Source of the DNA: Palsa-504 sp963819785
GTDB taxonomy: Bacteria; Actinomycetota; Actinomycetes; Streptosporangiales; Streptosporangiaceae
Length of the DNA stretch: 64,000 bases
Direction: 5' to 3'
Assembly (NCBI GenBank): GCA_963819785.1
Contig: CAWFXW010000028.1
Span: 248,001 to 312,000, forward strand
Positions 9,080 to 17,498 of the stretch are shown one piece after another; position 1 is the first letter of the stretch, and each line of letters starts with the position of its first letter. The notes beneath the pieces were generated by a model. The model saw only the letters and a list, made by a program, of their open reading frames with translations. It was not told the DNA's origin and made no database searches. A program made the position numbers and the translations under genes.

Positions 9080-9597
9080 GCCGCCGAGCGAGCCGCGACG
9101 CGGAGTTCACCGAGTTCGTCCGGGACGCGTCCCCGTCGCTGCTACGTGCGGCCCTGGTGCTGCTCGGCTCGCGGGAGGACGCCGAGGACACGCTGCAGGT
9201 CACGCTGCTGCGCACCTACCGGCGGTGGGACCAGGCGAAACAGGCGCCACAGGCGTACGCCCGGGCCGTTCTGCTGAACGCGTGCCGGGAACGCTGGCGG
9301 CACCGCCGCCGGCATCCGGAGGTCAGCCAGGACCTGGACGAGCTCGCCAACGTGGTCTCGTTCGCCGAGGCGGTGGACCGCCGTCACGTGCTGGTCCGCG
9401 TGCTGCGCCAGCTGCCCGACGTCCAGCGCGAGGTCCTGGTCTGCCGCTACCTGCTGGACGCCAGCGTGACCGAGACGGCCGCCGCGCTGGACATCGCCGA
9501 AGGCACCGTCAAGTCCGCGGCGAGCAGAGGACTCGACCAGCTGCGGCAGCTACTGTACGACGAAGACAAGAGAGGTCGCCGTGTCCATCCACGCTGA
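9076..9597 (+). CDS. SigE-family ECF RNA polymerase sigma factor
   Basis: 173 residues. Region 2 is recognised by SREDAEDTLQVTLLRTYRRWD and NACRERWR. Region 4 is LPDVQREVLVCRYLLDASVTETAAALDIAEGTVKSAASRGLDQL, the layout of the actinobacterial SigE-like ECF group. The ATG overlaps the secY-paralogue stop, and the 3' end overlaps a small membrane protein that is a candidate anti-sigma factor. The cluster therefore looks like a transcription unit that could activate its own envelope genes. Confidence 0.9.
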   Translation: MSRRASRDAEFTEFVRDASPSLLRAALVLLGSREDAEDTLQVTLLRTYRRWDQAKQAPQAYARAVLLNACRERWRHRRRHPEVSQDLDELANVVSFAEAVDRRHVLVRVLRQLPDVQREVLVCRYLLDASVTETAAALDIAEGTVKSAASRGLDQLRQLLYDEDKRGRRVHPR

Positions 9598-9919
9598 TGA
9601 CGAGTTCAGCCTGAGGTTCGCGCTGGAATGCGAGCTGGACGACGTGCTGCCCGGCCATGACCTGGCCGGCCTGGTGATCGCGCGGCACCGCAAGACCCGC
9701 CGGCGCCGGGTGGCCGGCGCGGTCAGCCTGGTCGTGGTGTGCGCCGGGATCGGCGTACCGCTCGGCCTATCCGGGCCGGGCGGCAAGCCACCCCAGCACC
9801 ATCCCGGCCAGCGACCGGACCAGCACACCGGCTCGGTCACGCTGACCCCGCAGACCCGCATCGGGATCACGTTCGTCATCGAGCGCCCCGCGGCCGCCTT
9901 CGCCGCCGCGGCGGCCTAG
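9581..9919 (+). CDS. Small single-pass membrane protein, candidate anti-sigma factor (possibly truncated)
   Basis: 112 residues from GTG 9581 with agagg just upstream, overlapping the sigma gene by 17 bp. The first ~45 residues are acidic and cytosolic-looking (DDEFSLRFALECELDDVLPGHD). Then comes a basic RHRKTRRRR, one membrane helix (VAGAVSLVVVCAGIGVPL) and a short external tail ending in an Ala run. Position and topology fit the partner protein usually encoded beside SigE-type sigma factors. No zinc-binding anti-sigma motif is seen. The C-terminus may be cut short. Confidence 0.6.
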   Translation: MSIHADDEFSLRFALECELDDVLPGHDLAGLVIARHRKTRRRRVAGAVSLVVVCAGIGVPLGLSGPGGKPPQHHPGQRPDQHTGSVTLTPQTRIGITFVIERPAAAFAAAAA

Positions 9920-9929
9920 GTCCGGGAGG

Positions 9930-10295
9930 CTACGGGCGGCACCCGGATTTCCTCGAGGTGGGCGATGTACTCAGCTCGGCGAACGTGATCTGGTCGACGT
10001 TCGGGCCCTTGACCCAGTATCTGGGCAGGTAGTCGATGATCGGCGTGGCCGGCGAGATCCCGGCCCCGTCCAGGAGCCTGGTCATCGCGACCGCGGTCAC
10101 GATCTTGGACAGGCTCGCGACGTGCATCCGGGTATCCGGGGTCCAGGCCTCGCTGCCGTCCAGCGGCTCCTTCGCCCAGTTCTGGTCGGCCACCGCGATC
10201 GTCGAGCCGTTCTCGGTCAGCCGGATGGAGAAGCCCGCGACGTTACCGGCCAGCTCGGCCGCGAGCGCGGCAGGTGACGCGGCAGCTGATACATC
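9930..10295 (-). pseudogene. Serine hydrolase (beta-lactamase/class C-like) 5' fragment
   Basis: The reading frame encodes the beginning of a serine hydrolase of the class C beta-lactamase/PBP4* type: FSIRLTENGSTIAVADQNW, then RMHVASLSKIVTAVAMTRLLD, in which SLSK is the SxxK nucleophile motif. PIIDYLPRYW and ITFAEL follow. Homologues then read LLTHTSG and run on for over 200 residues, but here the frame ends after SPTSRKSGCRP. The Tyr and His/Lys-containing motifs are absent. Upstream the frame is open towards the lipoprotein stop, with no good start codon except GTG 10193. I read it as a 3'-deleted remnant. Confidence 0.65.
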
Positions 10296-10297
10296 GT

Positions 10298-10886
10298 CTA
10301 GGGGCGGGTCACCGTGAACAGGGCCCAGCTGCTGGCGTGCGGGCCGATGGCCAGGTCATACCGTCCCTGCAGCGTCGCCCGCGGGTGCCCGGTGGGGTGG
10401 TCCTGGAAACAGGTCCCCTCGCGGCCGACGGTGAACGAACCGCTCACCCGGCCGGTGGCCCCCTCGAGGCGGACAACGGGGTTAATCACGTTGACGATCA
10501 ACTCGCAGCCGGTCAGGCTGCCCGGACCGGCCGAGCAGTTGGCTGAGTCCTTCGCGCAGCTGGCAAACACGTCGGTGATGAGGCTGAAATAGGCGGGACG
10601 CCGGAAATCGGCCTCGTACACCCGCACCTGGGCCGGGCTGAGGTGACCGCTGATCGATGACGTGCGTGCCGGGCGGCCCGGACGCCGGCCGCAGCGTCAG
10701 CCGGGGCAGGGCCAGCGGGCTCGCCGACGTGGCCCCGGTGCCGACCGTCGCGGCCGGTGCGGAGACACTGGATCGGGGCACCGGAGCCGAGGACGGTGCG
10801 CTGGGCGAGGATGCCGAACTCGCGCAGCCCGCCGCCAGCATCAGCGACGCGGCAACACCCAGATCAGTGACCAGCCGCTTCCACAT
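10298..10886 (-). CDS. Secreted lipoprotein, function unknown, frameshifted
   Basis: The N-terminus MWKRLVTDLGVAASLMLAAGC is a lipoprotein signal peptide with an LAAGC lipobox, followed by a Ser/Ala/Pro-rich linker and LTLRPASGPPGTHV. At about 10658 the frame has to move by one base to continue as ISGHLSPAQVRVYEADF. The domain then runs to ALFTVTRP and has four Cys residues that could pair. The second half resembles no family I can name. Repaired length is about 195 residues. It is divergent from the CoA-transferase gene. Confidence 0.6.
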
Positions 10887-10970
10887 GAATCCTCCCGCCA
10901 CGCGCGTTCTGCTTGGGTATATGTCCTTGGACGCCGCACGGCGCTCTTACGTTGCTGGGGAGAAGCTGTC

Positions 10971-12199
10971 ATGAGCCTTCCGCTGGACGGCGTCACCGTC
11001 GTGTCCGTCGAACAGGCCGTCGCCGCCCCGCTGGCGACCAGCAACCTCGCCGACCTCGGCGCCCGGGTGATCAAGGTGGAGCGGGTCGACGGCGGTGACT
11101 TCGCCCGCGACTACGACCACGTGGTCCACGGCACCGGCGCGCATTTCATCTGGCTCAACCGGGGCAAGGAGTCGATCGCCGTCGACCTCAAGACGCACGA
11201 GGGATGCGCGGTCGTCCAGCGCCTGGCGGCGCGGGCCGACGTCTTCGTGCAGAACCTCGCGCCCGGCGCGGCCGAACGCCTGGGACTCGGGGCCGAGGAG
11301 CTGCGCGCCGAGCCAGCCCGAGCTGGTCGTGGCGAACCTGTCCGGGTTCGGGACCGGCGGCCCGATGGAGCAGCGCAAGGCCTACGACATGCTCATCCAG
11401 GCCGAGGCCGGGCTCATCTCGGTCACCGGCACGCCGCAGACCCCGGTCAAGACGGGCATCCCGACGGCGGACATCGCGTCGGGCATGTACTGCTCGCAGG
11501 CGATCCTGGCCGCGCTGCTGCGCCGGTGGCGCACCGGGGAGGGCGCCACCATCGAGGTGTCCATGCTCGAGGCCACCGTCGAATGGATGGGGTACGCCCT
11601 CTACACCCAGATGCACACCGGCATCCAGCCACCGCGGATGGGGCTGAGCCACAGCTCCATCGCCCCGTACGACGCGTTCCCGACCCGCGACGGCCAGATC
11701 CTGATCGGCGTGCAGAACGACAGCGGCTGGCGCACGCTGGTCACCGACGTCCTCGGCGTGCCCGCGAGCTCGCCGACGACCCGACGGTTCGTCACCAACG
11801 TCCAGCGGGTACGGCACCGGGCCGAGTGCGACGCGCTCGTGGCGGCCCAGACGGCCAGGTGGTCCACCGCCGAACTGGACGCGCGGCTGGCCGCGGCCGG
11901 CATCCCCGCCGCGCAGGTCAAGCAGCTCGACCAGGTCGTCGAGCACCCGCAGCTGCGCGCCCGCGACCGCTGGCGGACGATCGGCACCGAGCACGCACCC
12001 GTCGGGGCGCTGCTGCCCCCGGCGACGTTCGCCGGCAGTCGAGGCGCGGATGGGTGACGTCCCGGCGCTCGGCCAGCACACCCGGGCCCTGCTGCTGGAG
12101 TCGGGCCTGGACGACGCCGCCGCGGACGACACCCTCCGCCGCGGGGTGGCGCGGCAGGCCGGGCCGGCTCGGGTTAGATCGTCGTCCGGATATTGGTGA
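10971..12199 (+). CDS. CoA transferase family III (CaiB/BaiF-type), two frameshifts
   Basis: Family III CoA transferases move CoA between carboxylic acids through an aspartyl-CoA thioester. Visible signatures are GVTVVSVEQAVAAPLATSNLADLGARVIKVER, FIWLNRGKESIAVDLK, ANLSGFGTGGP, the presumed catalytic Asp in TADIASGMY, and AALLRRWRTGEGATIEVSMLEA. Two single-base slips interrupt it: at about 11310 (an extra c in gagccagccc) and at about 12036. After the second, the frame VEARMGDVPALGQHTRALLLESGLD completes the C-terminus at TGA 12197. The repaired length of about 409 residues is normal. Start ATG 10971 has ggggagaag upstream. Confidence 0.87.
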
Positions 12200-12429
12200 A
12201 GTTTACTTCGGCTCGCCGCGGTGGCGGAGGGAAACAATTCCGGTGCGGGATTCGACCGCGAGCTGGAAGCCGCCGAACGCCCCGGCCTCCGGCTTGTCGG
12301 TCTCGACCACCTCTACGCGGATTAGCTGGTGAATCGGCCCGGTTGGCCGGATACTTAAACGCCTGAGCGGGCAGCACGGCCGATGAGGAGCGGCACCGCG
12401 CCCGCGGCGCACAGGGTGGGGAGGGGCCG

Positions 12430-14922
12430 TTGAGCGAGGATTTCCCGGCGCAGCTGGCCGGGTTCCGGCCGGGCTCGCTGCTGGCGGGGTACCGGCTGGA
12501 GACACCGATCGGCGCGGGCGGGATGGCGGTGGTGTTCCGGGCTCGCGACGAGCGGCTTGGCCGGCTGGTGGCGCTGAAGATCCTGATCCCGGCGCTGGCC
12601 GCGGACGGAGCGTTCCGGCGGCGGTTCATCGCGGAGTCGCGGGCGGCCGCGGCGGTGGATGACCCGCACATCATCCCGGTCTACGAGGCCGGCGAGGCCG
12701 ACGGCGTGCTGTTCATCGCGATGCGGTTTGTCATGGGCGGTGACCTGAGGGGGGTACTCGAGCGCGAGGGGGCCCTGGCGCCGGGCCGGGCCGCCGCGTT
12801 CATCTCCCCGGTGGCCTCGGCGCTGGATGCCGCGCACCGCGCGGGCCTGGTTCACCGCGATGTCAAGCCCGCGAACATCCTGGTGGACGCGCGGGAAGAC
12901 CGGCCCGATCACGTGTACCTGTCGGATTTCGGGGTGAGCAAGGGCGCGATCTCCTCGGTGAGCGTGACCGGCGCCGGGCATTTCGTCGGCACCCCGGACT
13001 ATTCGGCGCCGGAACAGATCGGCGGCCTGCCCGTGGACGGGCGCGCCGACCAGTACGCGCTGGCCTGCGTGGCCTTCCAACTGCTGACCGGGTTGACGCC
13101 GTTCGAGCGCGAGCAGGGCATGGCCGTGCTGTATGCGCACCTGTCCGCCCCGCCGCCGTCCCTGAGCGACCGGCGACCGGACTTGCCCCGTGCCGCCGAC
13201 CAGGTACTGAACCGGGCGCTTTCCAAGACCCCGGAGCATCGCTACGGATCCTGCCGGGATTTCGCGGACGCGCTCCGGGAGGCGCTCCGCCTGCCGCCCT
13301 ACATCGCGTTCGGCTCCGCGCCCGCCCCCGCGCCCGCCATCCCGGCTGGCCCGGCTGGCCCGGCTGGCCCGGGCCTCGCGACCGTCGACTCCGCGCCCGA
13401 CGGCGAACCGGCCGCCACGGGCCAGCGGGCGTGGTCCGATCCGGGCTCCGGTGGCGGGCCAGAGCCGCCCCGGCAGCCGCGGCACCGCGTCGCCTGGCCA
13501 AGCGCCCGGACCGCCCGGACCCGGCGCCGCCACCTCCCGCTGCTGGCGGCGGCGGGCGCGGTCCTGGCCGCCGCGGCAATCGTCCCGTTCGTGCTGCCCG
13601 GCTCCCCCAGCCACCAGAGCGGTAGCACCGGCGGCCAGGGCGGCGCCAGCGGCGAGCGCGGCAGCATCACCACCGCCGACGGCGTGACGATCGCCGAGTC
13701 CACGCCGGTCAACGACGCCTACAAGTACCAGCGCAAGTACCCGCACGGCGTCGAGTACGCCCCGGTGACCGGCTATGACACCCTGTACAGCCAGACCGGC
13801 ATCGAGTACTACGAGAACTCGGCGCTCAAAGACGGCAACGTCACCTTGACCATCAGCTCCCGGGCCCAGGACGCGGCGTGGAACGCGCTGCAGAACGACA
13901 CGAACGGCAAGCCGGGCGCCGTGGTCGCGCTGAACCCGCAGACCGGCGCGATCCTGGCCATGGCCTCCTACCCGAGCTACGATCCCGACGTGCTGGCCAC
14001 CCACAACGCCACCAAGCTCAACGCGGCCGACAAGGCCCTGCTCGATCAGGCCAGCGAGCCGCTGCTGAATCGGGCCATCGACTTCGCGTCGCCGCCCGGC
14101 TCCACGTTCGACATCGTGACCAGCTCGGTGTACCTGACTCAGACCCGGAACAGCACCCCGCAGACCAGCATTGACGCGCCCACGCAGCTTTCGCTGCCGC
14201 AGACCACCCACGTTCTGACCAACAACAACGGCAACGCCTGCGGGAACGGCAGCGGCCAGGCCGGCCTGCTGACCGCGTTCGCGCAGTCGTGCGACACGGC
14301 GTTCGGCGGCCTGGGACTGAGCCTCGGGGGACAGGCGCTGAGCAACTTCGCCGAGTTGTTCGGCATGAACAGCACGACGCTGCGGATCCCGATGCCAGTG
14401 ACCCAGAGCACCTACGTGATCCCGCCGAGCCGGGCGCTGACCGCGTTCTCGGCCATCGGGCAGTACAGCGACACGGTGACCCCGCTGCAGGAGGCCATGT
14501 TCGCGGCGGCCATCGCCGACCGCGGCACGCTGATGCGGCCGTACCTGGTCAAGCAGGTCGCCACCGCCAGCGGCTCGGGCACGGTGGAGACGACCGAGCC
14601 GGCCGTGCTGAGCCAGCCGGTCTCCGCCGCCGTTGCCGGTGCGGTGGGGCAGATGATGCTGGCCGCGGTCCAGGACTCCGACGGCACGGCCAACGCCTTC
14701 AACACCACGGCGGCGGGCTTCATCATGGCCTGCGCGCCGGGAACCGCGCAAAACGGAGTGAACAACACGGGCCTCAACGACGCCGTGATCACCTGCTACG
14801 CGCCGTATGACAATCCGCAGATCGCCGTCGGCGTCATCATTCAGGGCGGAGGCTATGGGGCCGCCGCGGCCGCTCCCATAGCGGTCCAGGTCATCAGGGC
14901 CTACCTGGCGTCCCGGCGGTAG
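12430..14922 (+). CDS. Ser/Thr protein kinase fused to a catalytically degenerate penicillin-binding-protein domain
   Basis: 830 residues. Residues 20-280 are a complete Hanks-type kinase: glycine loop IGAGGMAVVF, Lys50, HRDVKPAN with Asp144, DFG 166-168, and APE. A Pro/Ala-rich linker and a basic stretch lead to one membrane helix (about 368-390). The outside part (about 430-830) is recognisably a PbpA/FtsI-like transpeptidase domain (GAVVALNPQTGAILAMASYPSYDP, LLNRAI, QMMLAAV, IAVGVIIQGG). All three active-site motifs are altered: SxxK is STFD (Ser558-Asp561), SxN is SCD (620-622) and KTG is APG (769-771). It should therefore not cross-link wall but could bind muropeptides, lipid II or beta-lactams and signal through the kinase. 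In PknB relatives, PASTA repeats occupy this position. Start choice fits the kinase N-terminus. Confidence 0.92.
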   Translation: MSEDFPAQLAGFRPGSLLAGYRLETPIGAGGMAVVFRARDERLGRLVALKILIPALAADGAFRRRFIAESRAAAAVDDPHIIPVYEAGEADGVLFIAMRFVMGGDLRGVLEREGALAPGRAAAFISPVASALDAAHRAGLVHRDVKPANILVDAREDRPDHVYLSDFGVSKGAISSVSVTGAGHFVGTPDYSAPEQIGGLPVDGRADQYALACVAFQLLTGLTPFEREQGMAVLYAHLSAPPPSLSDRRPDLPRAADQVLNRALSKTPEHRYGSCRDFADALREALRLPPYIAFGSAPAPAPAIPAGPAGPAGPGLATVDSAPDGEPAATGQRAWSDPGSGGGPEPPRQPRHRVAWPSARTARTRRRHLPLLAAAGAVLAAAAIVPFVLPGSPSHQSGSTGGQGGASGERGSITTADGVTIAESTPVNDAYKYQRKYPHGVEYAPVTGYDTLYSQTGIEYYENSALKDGNVTLTISSRAQDAAWNALQNDTNGKPGAVVALNPQTGAILAMASYPSYDPDVLATHNATKLNAADKALLDQASEPLLNRAIDFASPPGSTFDIVTSSVYLTQTRNSTPQTSIDAPTQLSLPQTTHVLTNNNGNACGNGSGQAGLLTAFAQSCDTAFGGLGLSLGGQALSNFAELFGMNSTTLRIPMPVTQSTYVIPPSRALTAFSAIGQYSDTVTPLQEAMFAAAIADRGTLMRPYLVKQVATASGSGTVETTEPAVLSQPVSAAVAGAVGQMMLAAVQDSDGTANAFNTTAAGFIMACAPGTAQNGVNNTGLNDAVITCYAPYDNPQIAVGVIIQGGGYGAAAAAPIAVQVIRAYLASRR

Positions 14923-14948
14923 GCAGGCGGGGGTGCCGGAGCGGGAAA

Positions 14949-14996
14949 CCACGGCCCGTTCGGGATAAATATTTTAATGATCCGAACGGACCGTGG
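14949..14996. terminator. Long inverted repeat between convergent genes (bidirectional terminator candidate)
   Basis: The arms CCACGG-c-CCGTTCGG (14949-14963) and CCGAACGG-a-CCGTGG (14982-14996) pair over 14 bp with one mismatch around an AT-rich loop (aaatatttta). It sits just after the kinase stop (14922). The stop of the minus-strand gene (14974) falls in the loop. Arrangement and strength suit a shared terminator. Confidence 0.6.
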
Positions 14997-15322
14997 CGTT
15001 ACGGCCGGGACCGGCCGGGAGCCTCACCTGGGTGGCGCGGTGCCGGATCAGCCAGACGGTGGCCGCGCCGAGCAGGAGGCTGAGGACCAGCAGCCAGCTG
15101 CCCTCGACGAGCTGGAAGGTCCAGAAGCGGGTGGCGGGCTGGTAGGTGAAGTACTTGATGTAGCCCGGTTCGGCGAACCACTGCTGGACCGCCTGCGCGG
15201 TGGGCAGGCCGCCGGCGCGCAGGTCGCTGAAGCGGCAGCCCGGGGATCGCGCCCGCGGCGGTGACGGCCACGCTGGGGCGGGCGAAGTACGCCATCGGGA
15301 ACGTCACGAAGTTCGCGACCAC
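14974..15322 (-). CDS. Small two-helix membrane protein, function unknown, frameshifted
   Basis: On the minus strand the frame opens at GTG 15322 with a hydrophobic segment (ANFVTFPMAYFA). At about 15238 it needs a one-base shift to continue as CRFSDLRAGGLPTAQAVQQWFAEPGYIKYFTYQPATRFW. A second membrane helix (EGSWLLVLSLLLGAATVWLI) and a basic tail follow. Codon pattern and a hydrophobicity profile typical of a real protein support the repaired reading. I do not recognise the family. The true start may lie slightly upstream, where one more frame change would be needed. Confidence 0.55.
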
Positions 15323-15531
15323 GAGGAGGGCATTGTGTCTTACCTGGGAATTGTATTAGCTGTTTCAGGAATTCGGCCGTCCGGTACCGGTCACCGCGAG
15401 GCTGACTGGGCGGATCGGGACGCCGCCGAGTTGCCGGGAAGTCCCGGATTCGCAAGGCCGGAAAGTGGAATGTGGGCGGGGTCACCGCGTGTGCGGTGAC
15501 CTAGCCCGGGCCGGGGTTCTACGGTGTTCAT

Positions 15532-16038
15532 ATGCCTGAACTTGCCGTGAGCACCCAGAGCCCGCCGGGCACCGGCAGCGTCACCGACGAGAAACTGCTG
15601 GCCGGCCAGTTGTTCAACCAGACCTGGCGGCTGCTGGACCAGCAGGGGCGGACCAGGGCGGACGACGATCGCATGATCCACACCGCGCACGCCTCGCGCT
15701 ACCACTGGGGCCAGGTCCCCGAAGCGACCCCGATGAACCTGGCTCGCGGGGAATGGCTGATCTCCCGGGTCTACGCGGTCCTCGGCCGGGCCGAGCCCGC
15801 GCTGCATCACGCGCGCCGGGTCCTTGACCTGTGCCAGGAGCACGGTATCGGCGACTTCGACCTGGCCTTTGCCTACGAGGCGCTGGCCCGCGGCCACGCC
15901 GTCGCCGGGGAGGCCGGCCCGGCCCGGGACCGCACCGACCAGGCTCTGGCCGCCGCCGAGGGCATTGCCGACCGCGAGGACCGCGACCTTCTCCTGGCCG
16001 ATCTGGAGACCATTCCCGGCCAGCCGCGGTACTGGTAG
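15532..16038 (+). CDS. Small helical (TPR-like) protein, function unknown
   Basis: 168 residues. Helix pairs such as GEWLISRVYAVLGRAEPALHHARRVLDLCQEH and AFAYEALARGHAVAGEAGPARDRTDQALAAAE have the spacing of tetratricopeptide repeats. It opens with a head that includes HTAHASRYHWGQV. Small TPR proteins of this kind are common hypotheticals in actinobacteria. No enzyme motif is present. ATG 15532 has no strong ribosome-binding site but is the only plausible start. Confidence 0.75.
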   Translation: MPELAVSTQSPPGTGSVTDEKLLAGQLFNQTWRLLDQQGRTRADDDRMIHTAHASRYHWGQVPEATPMNLARGEWLISRVYAVLGRAEPALHHARRVLDLCQEHGIGDFDLAFAYEALARGHAVAGEAGPARDRTDQALAAAEGIADREDRDLLLADLETIPGQPRYW

Positions 16039-16399
16039 CCGCGTTTGCGGGGCGCGGTGGCGGTCCTGGTCGGCGAGGTGGCAGCTACGGCTGAGGATCG
16101 CGGCGGCGGCGATGACCGCGGCCAGGGCCAGCGCCTCACCCGGAGGAAGACGCCGATCCCGGCCGACATGGCCGCGGTGGTGAAACCCGGGATTCACCAC
16201 ACTGGGGCCGGTCCCGGGCGCACGGATTGCGGTGCTGGCGGTGCCAGCGTGACTGAAGTCCCATTCTGGGGCCGCGGCGATGGCCGCGACCATCACGCTA
16301 GGGGGTGGCGACGCGGCGGGTGGCGACGCGGCGGGCGGCGACGCGGCGATGGCGGTGGCGGTGGCGCAACCGCAGGGGCCGGCTCGGCGTCCAAGGGGT
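16039..16399 (+). other. Intergenic stretch with three 15-bp tandem repeats
   Basis: No supported gene in 361 bp. Three copies of a 15-bp unit (tggcgacgcggcggg and variants) lie at 16306-16350. The frame of the following lipoprotein is open through them from ATG 16280, giving a 40-residue Gly/Ala/Asp extension. I consider that extension untranslated because it would precede a normal lipoprotein signal peptide. Confidence 0.5.
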
Positions 16400-17368
16400 A
16401 TGTTCTGGTGCGCATCCGGCAGGGCGGCCCTCGTGGCCGCGTGCGCGGCCATGGTGGCGGGCTGCGCCGCCGCACATACCGCGGGACCGGTGACGGCGGC
16501 GTCCCCGGCCGCGGTCTCGCCGAGCGCGGCCTCGCCGGCCGGTGCTTCGCCGAGCGCGGCCTCGCCGGCCGGTGCTTCGCCGAGCGCGGGCCCGGCCGGG
16601 CCGCGGGAACGGGCGGTCGCCGAGGCGGCGGCTCTTTTGCGGGCTTTCGTCGTGCCTCCGGGCGGACGGCGGCTGGCGAAGGCGCCGGACGCCCTCAAGG
16701 TCCCGATCAGCACCCTGGTCTCCACCACTCTGGTCGACGACGTCTCCTTCTGGCGGGTGCCCGGCCAGCCGGAGGCGGTACTGGCCTGGGAGCAGGCACA
16801 CCTGCCCCATCGCTTCACGCCCGAAGACGCCGATTTCGGGCCGCCGTCATGGGATCGCACGTTCTCGCTGACTCCCGTTCCCGGCGTGCTCAACGCCCGG
16901 GACCTGGTTGTGGAGGTGACCGGAGCGGGAAATGGGCAGACCGCGATCAGGGTGGACGCCCAGGTGAGCTGGCAGCCGCCCCGGCCGGCCGCGGAACGGG
17001 TGCCGACGGACGCACGCGTGGTGACGATCACTCAGGTATCCGGCCCGGACCCGAACGCCGGCCGTCCGCCCGCGCCCGTCACGATCACCGACCTGGGGGT
17101 CGTCCGGCGGCTCGCGGCGCTGGTCGACGGTCTCGGGCTATCCACGATCGGGCCGGCGGTCTCTTGCCCGATGGTGGTCGGCGACGAGATCCGGCTGACG
17201 TTCCTGGCCAGGACCGGCGGCCCGCCGCTCGCTGTCGCGCAAGCTCCGGCCGCCTGCGGCACGGTGCAGTTCAGCGCCGGGGGCAAGCCGCAGCCCGCGC
17301 TTCAGATCACGGACTCGTTCATCGCGCAGGTGCTCAAGCTCGCCGGCCTGCACTGGAAGATCAGGTAA
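16400..17368 (+). CDS. Secreted lipoprotein, function unknown
   Basis: 322 residues from ATG 16400. MFWCASGRAALVAACAAMVAGC is a lipoprotein signal with a VAGC lipobox, so the mature protein should be anchored to the outside of the membrane. A Ser/Ala/Pro linker encoded by two exact 30-bp repeats follows. The globular domain (about residues 60-320) contains DDVSFWRVPGQPEAVLAWEQAH and AAVDGLGLSTIG-like segments and two conserved-looking Cys residues. I know no function for it. The aaggggt ribosome-binding site is unusually close to the ATG, so the in-frame ATG 16280 remains possible. Confidence 0.7.
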   Translation: MFWCASGRAALVAACAAMVAGCAAAHTAGPVTAASPAAVSPSAASPAGASPSAASPAGASPSAGPAGPRERAVAEAAALLRAFVVPPGGRRLAKAPDALKVPISTLVSTTLVDDVSFWRVPGQPEAVLAWEQAHLPHRFTPEDADFGPPSWDRTFSLTPVPGVLNARDLVVEVTGAGNGQTAIRVDAQVSWQPPRPAAERVPTDARVVTITQVSGPDPNAGRPPAPVTITDLGVVRRLAALVDGLGLSTIGPAVSCPMVVGDEIRLTFLARTGGPPLAVAQAPAACGTVQFSAGGKPQPALQITDSFIAQVLKLAGLHWKIR

Positions 17369-17392
17369 GGATCGTTCGGCCGCCTCCTTCTG

Positions 17393-17412
17393 TCTTCCAG
17401 GTTTCTGGAAGA
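17393..17412. terminator. Perfect 8-bp hairpin, terminator-like
   Basis: TCTTCCAG-GTTT-CTGGAAGA forms a perfect stem with a 4-nt loop, 25 bp after the lipoprotein stop. Only a pyrimidine tct-ctc run follows rather than a T tract, so it could be a weak terminator or a processing site. Confidence 0.45.
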
Positions 17413-17498
17413 TCTCTCTCGGACGCGCTGGCACGGGGGATGATCACCTATCGTGAGTTCGTTATGGCAGCTATGTATGTGCGGGGGCCCCGGAGTCG

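Noticed and set aside
12203..12505. Minus-strand frame containing VEVVETDKPEAGAFGGFQLAVESRTGIVSL near 12.25 kb
   Set aside because: It looks locally protein-like but its start would lie inside the kinase gene and I can name no family. Kept only as a possible remnant.
12355..14952. 865-codon minus-strand open frame opposite the kinase gene
   Set aside because: The plus strand carries all kinase and transpeptidase landmarks. The antisense product is compositionally biased and has no motif.
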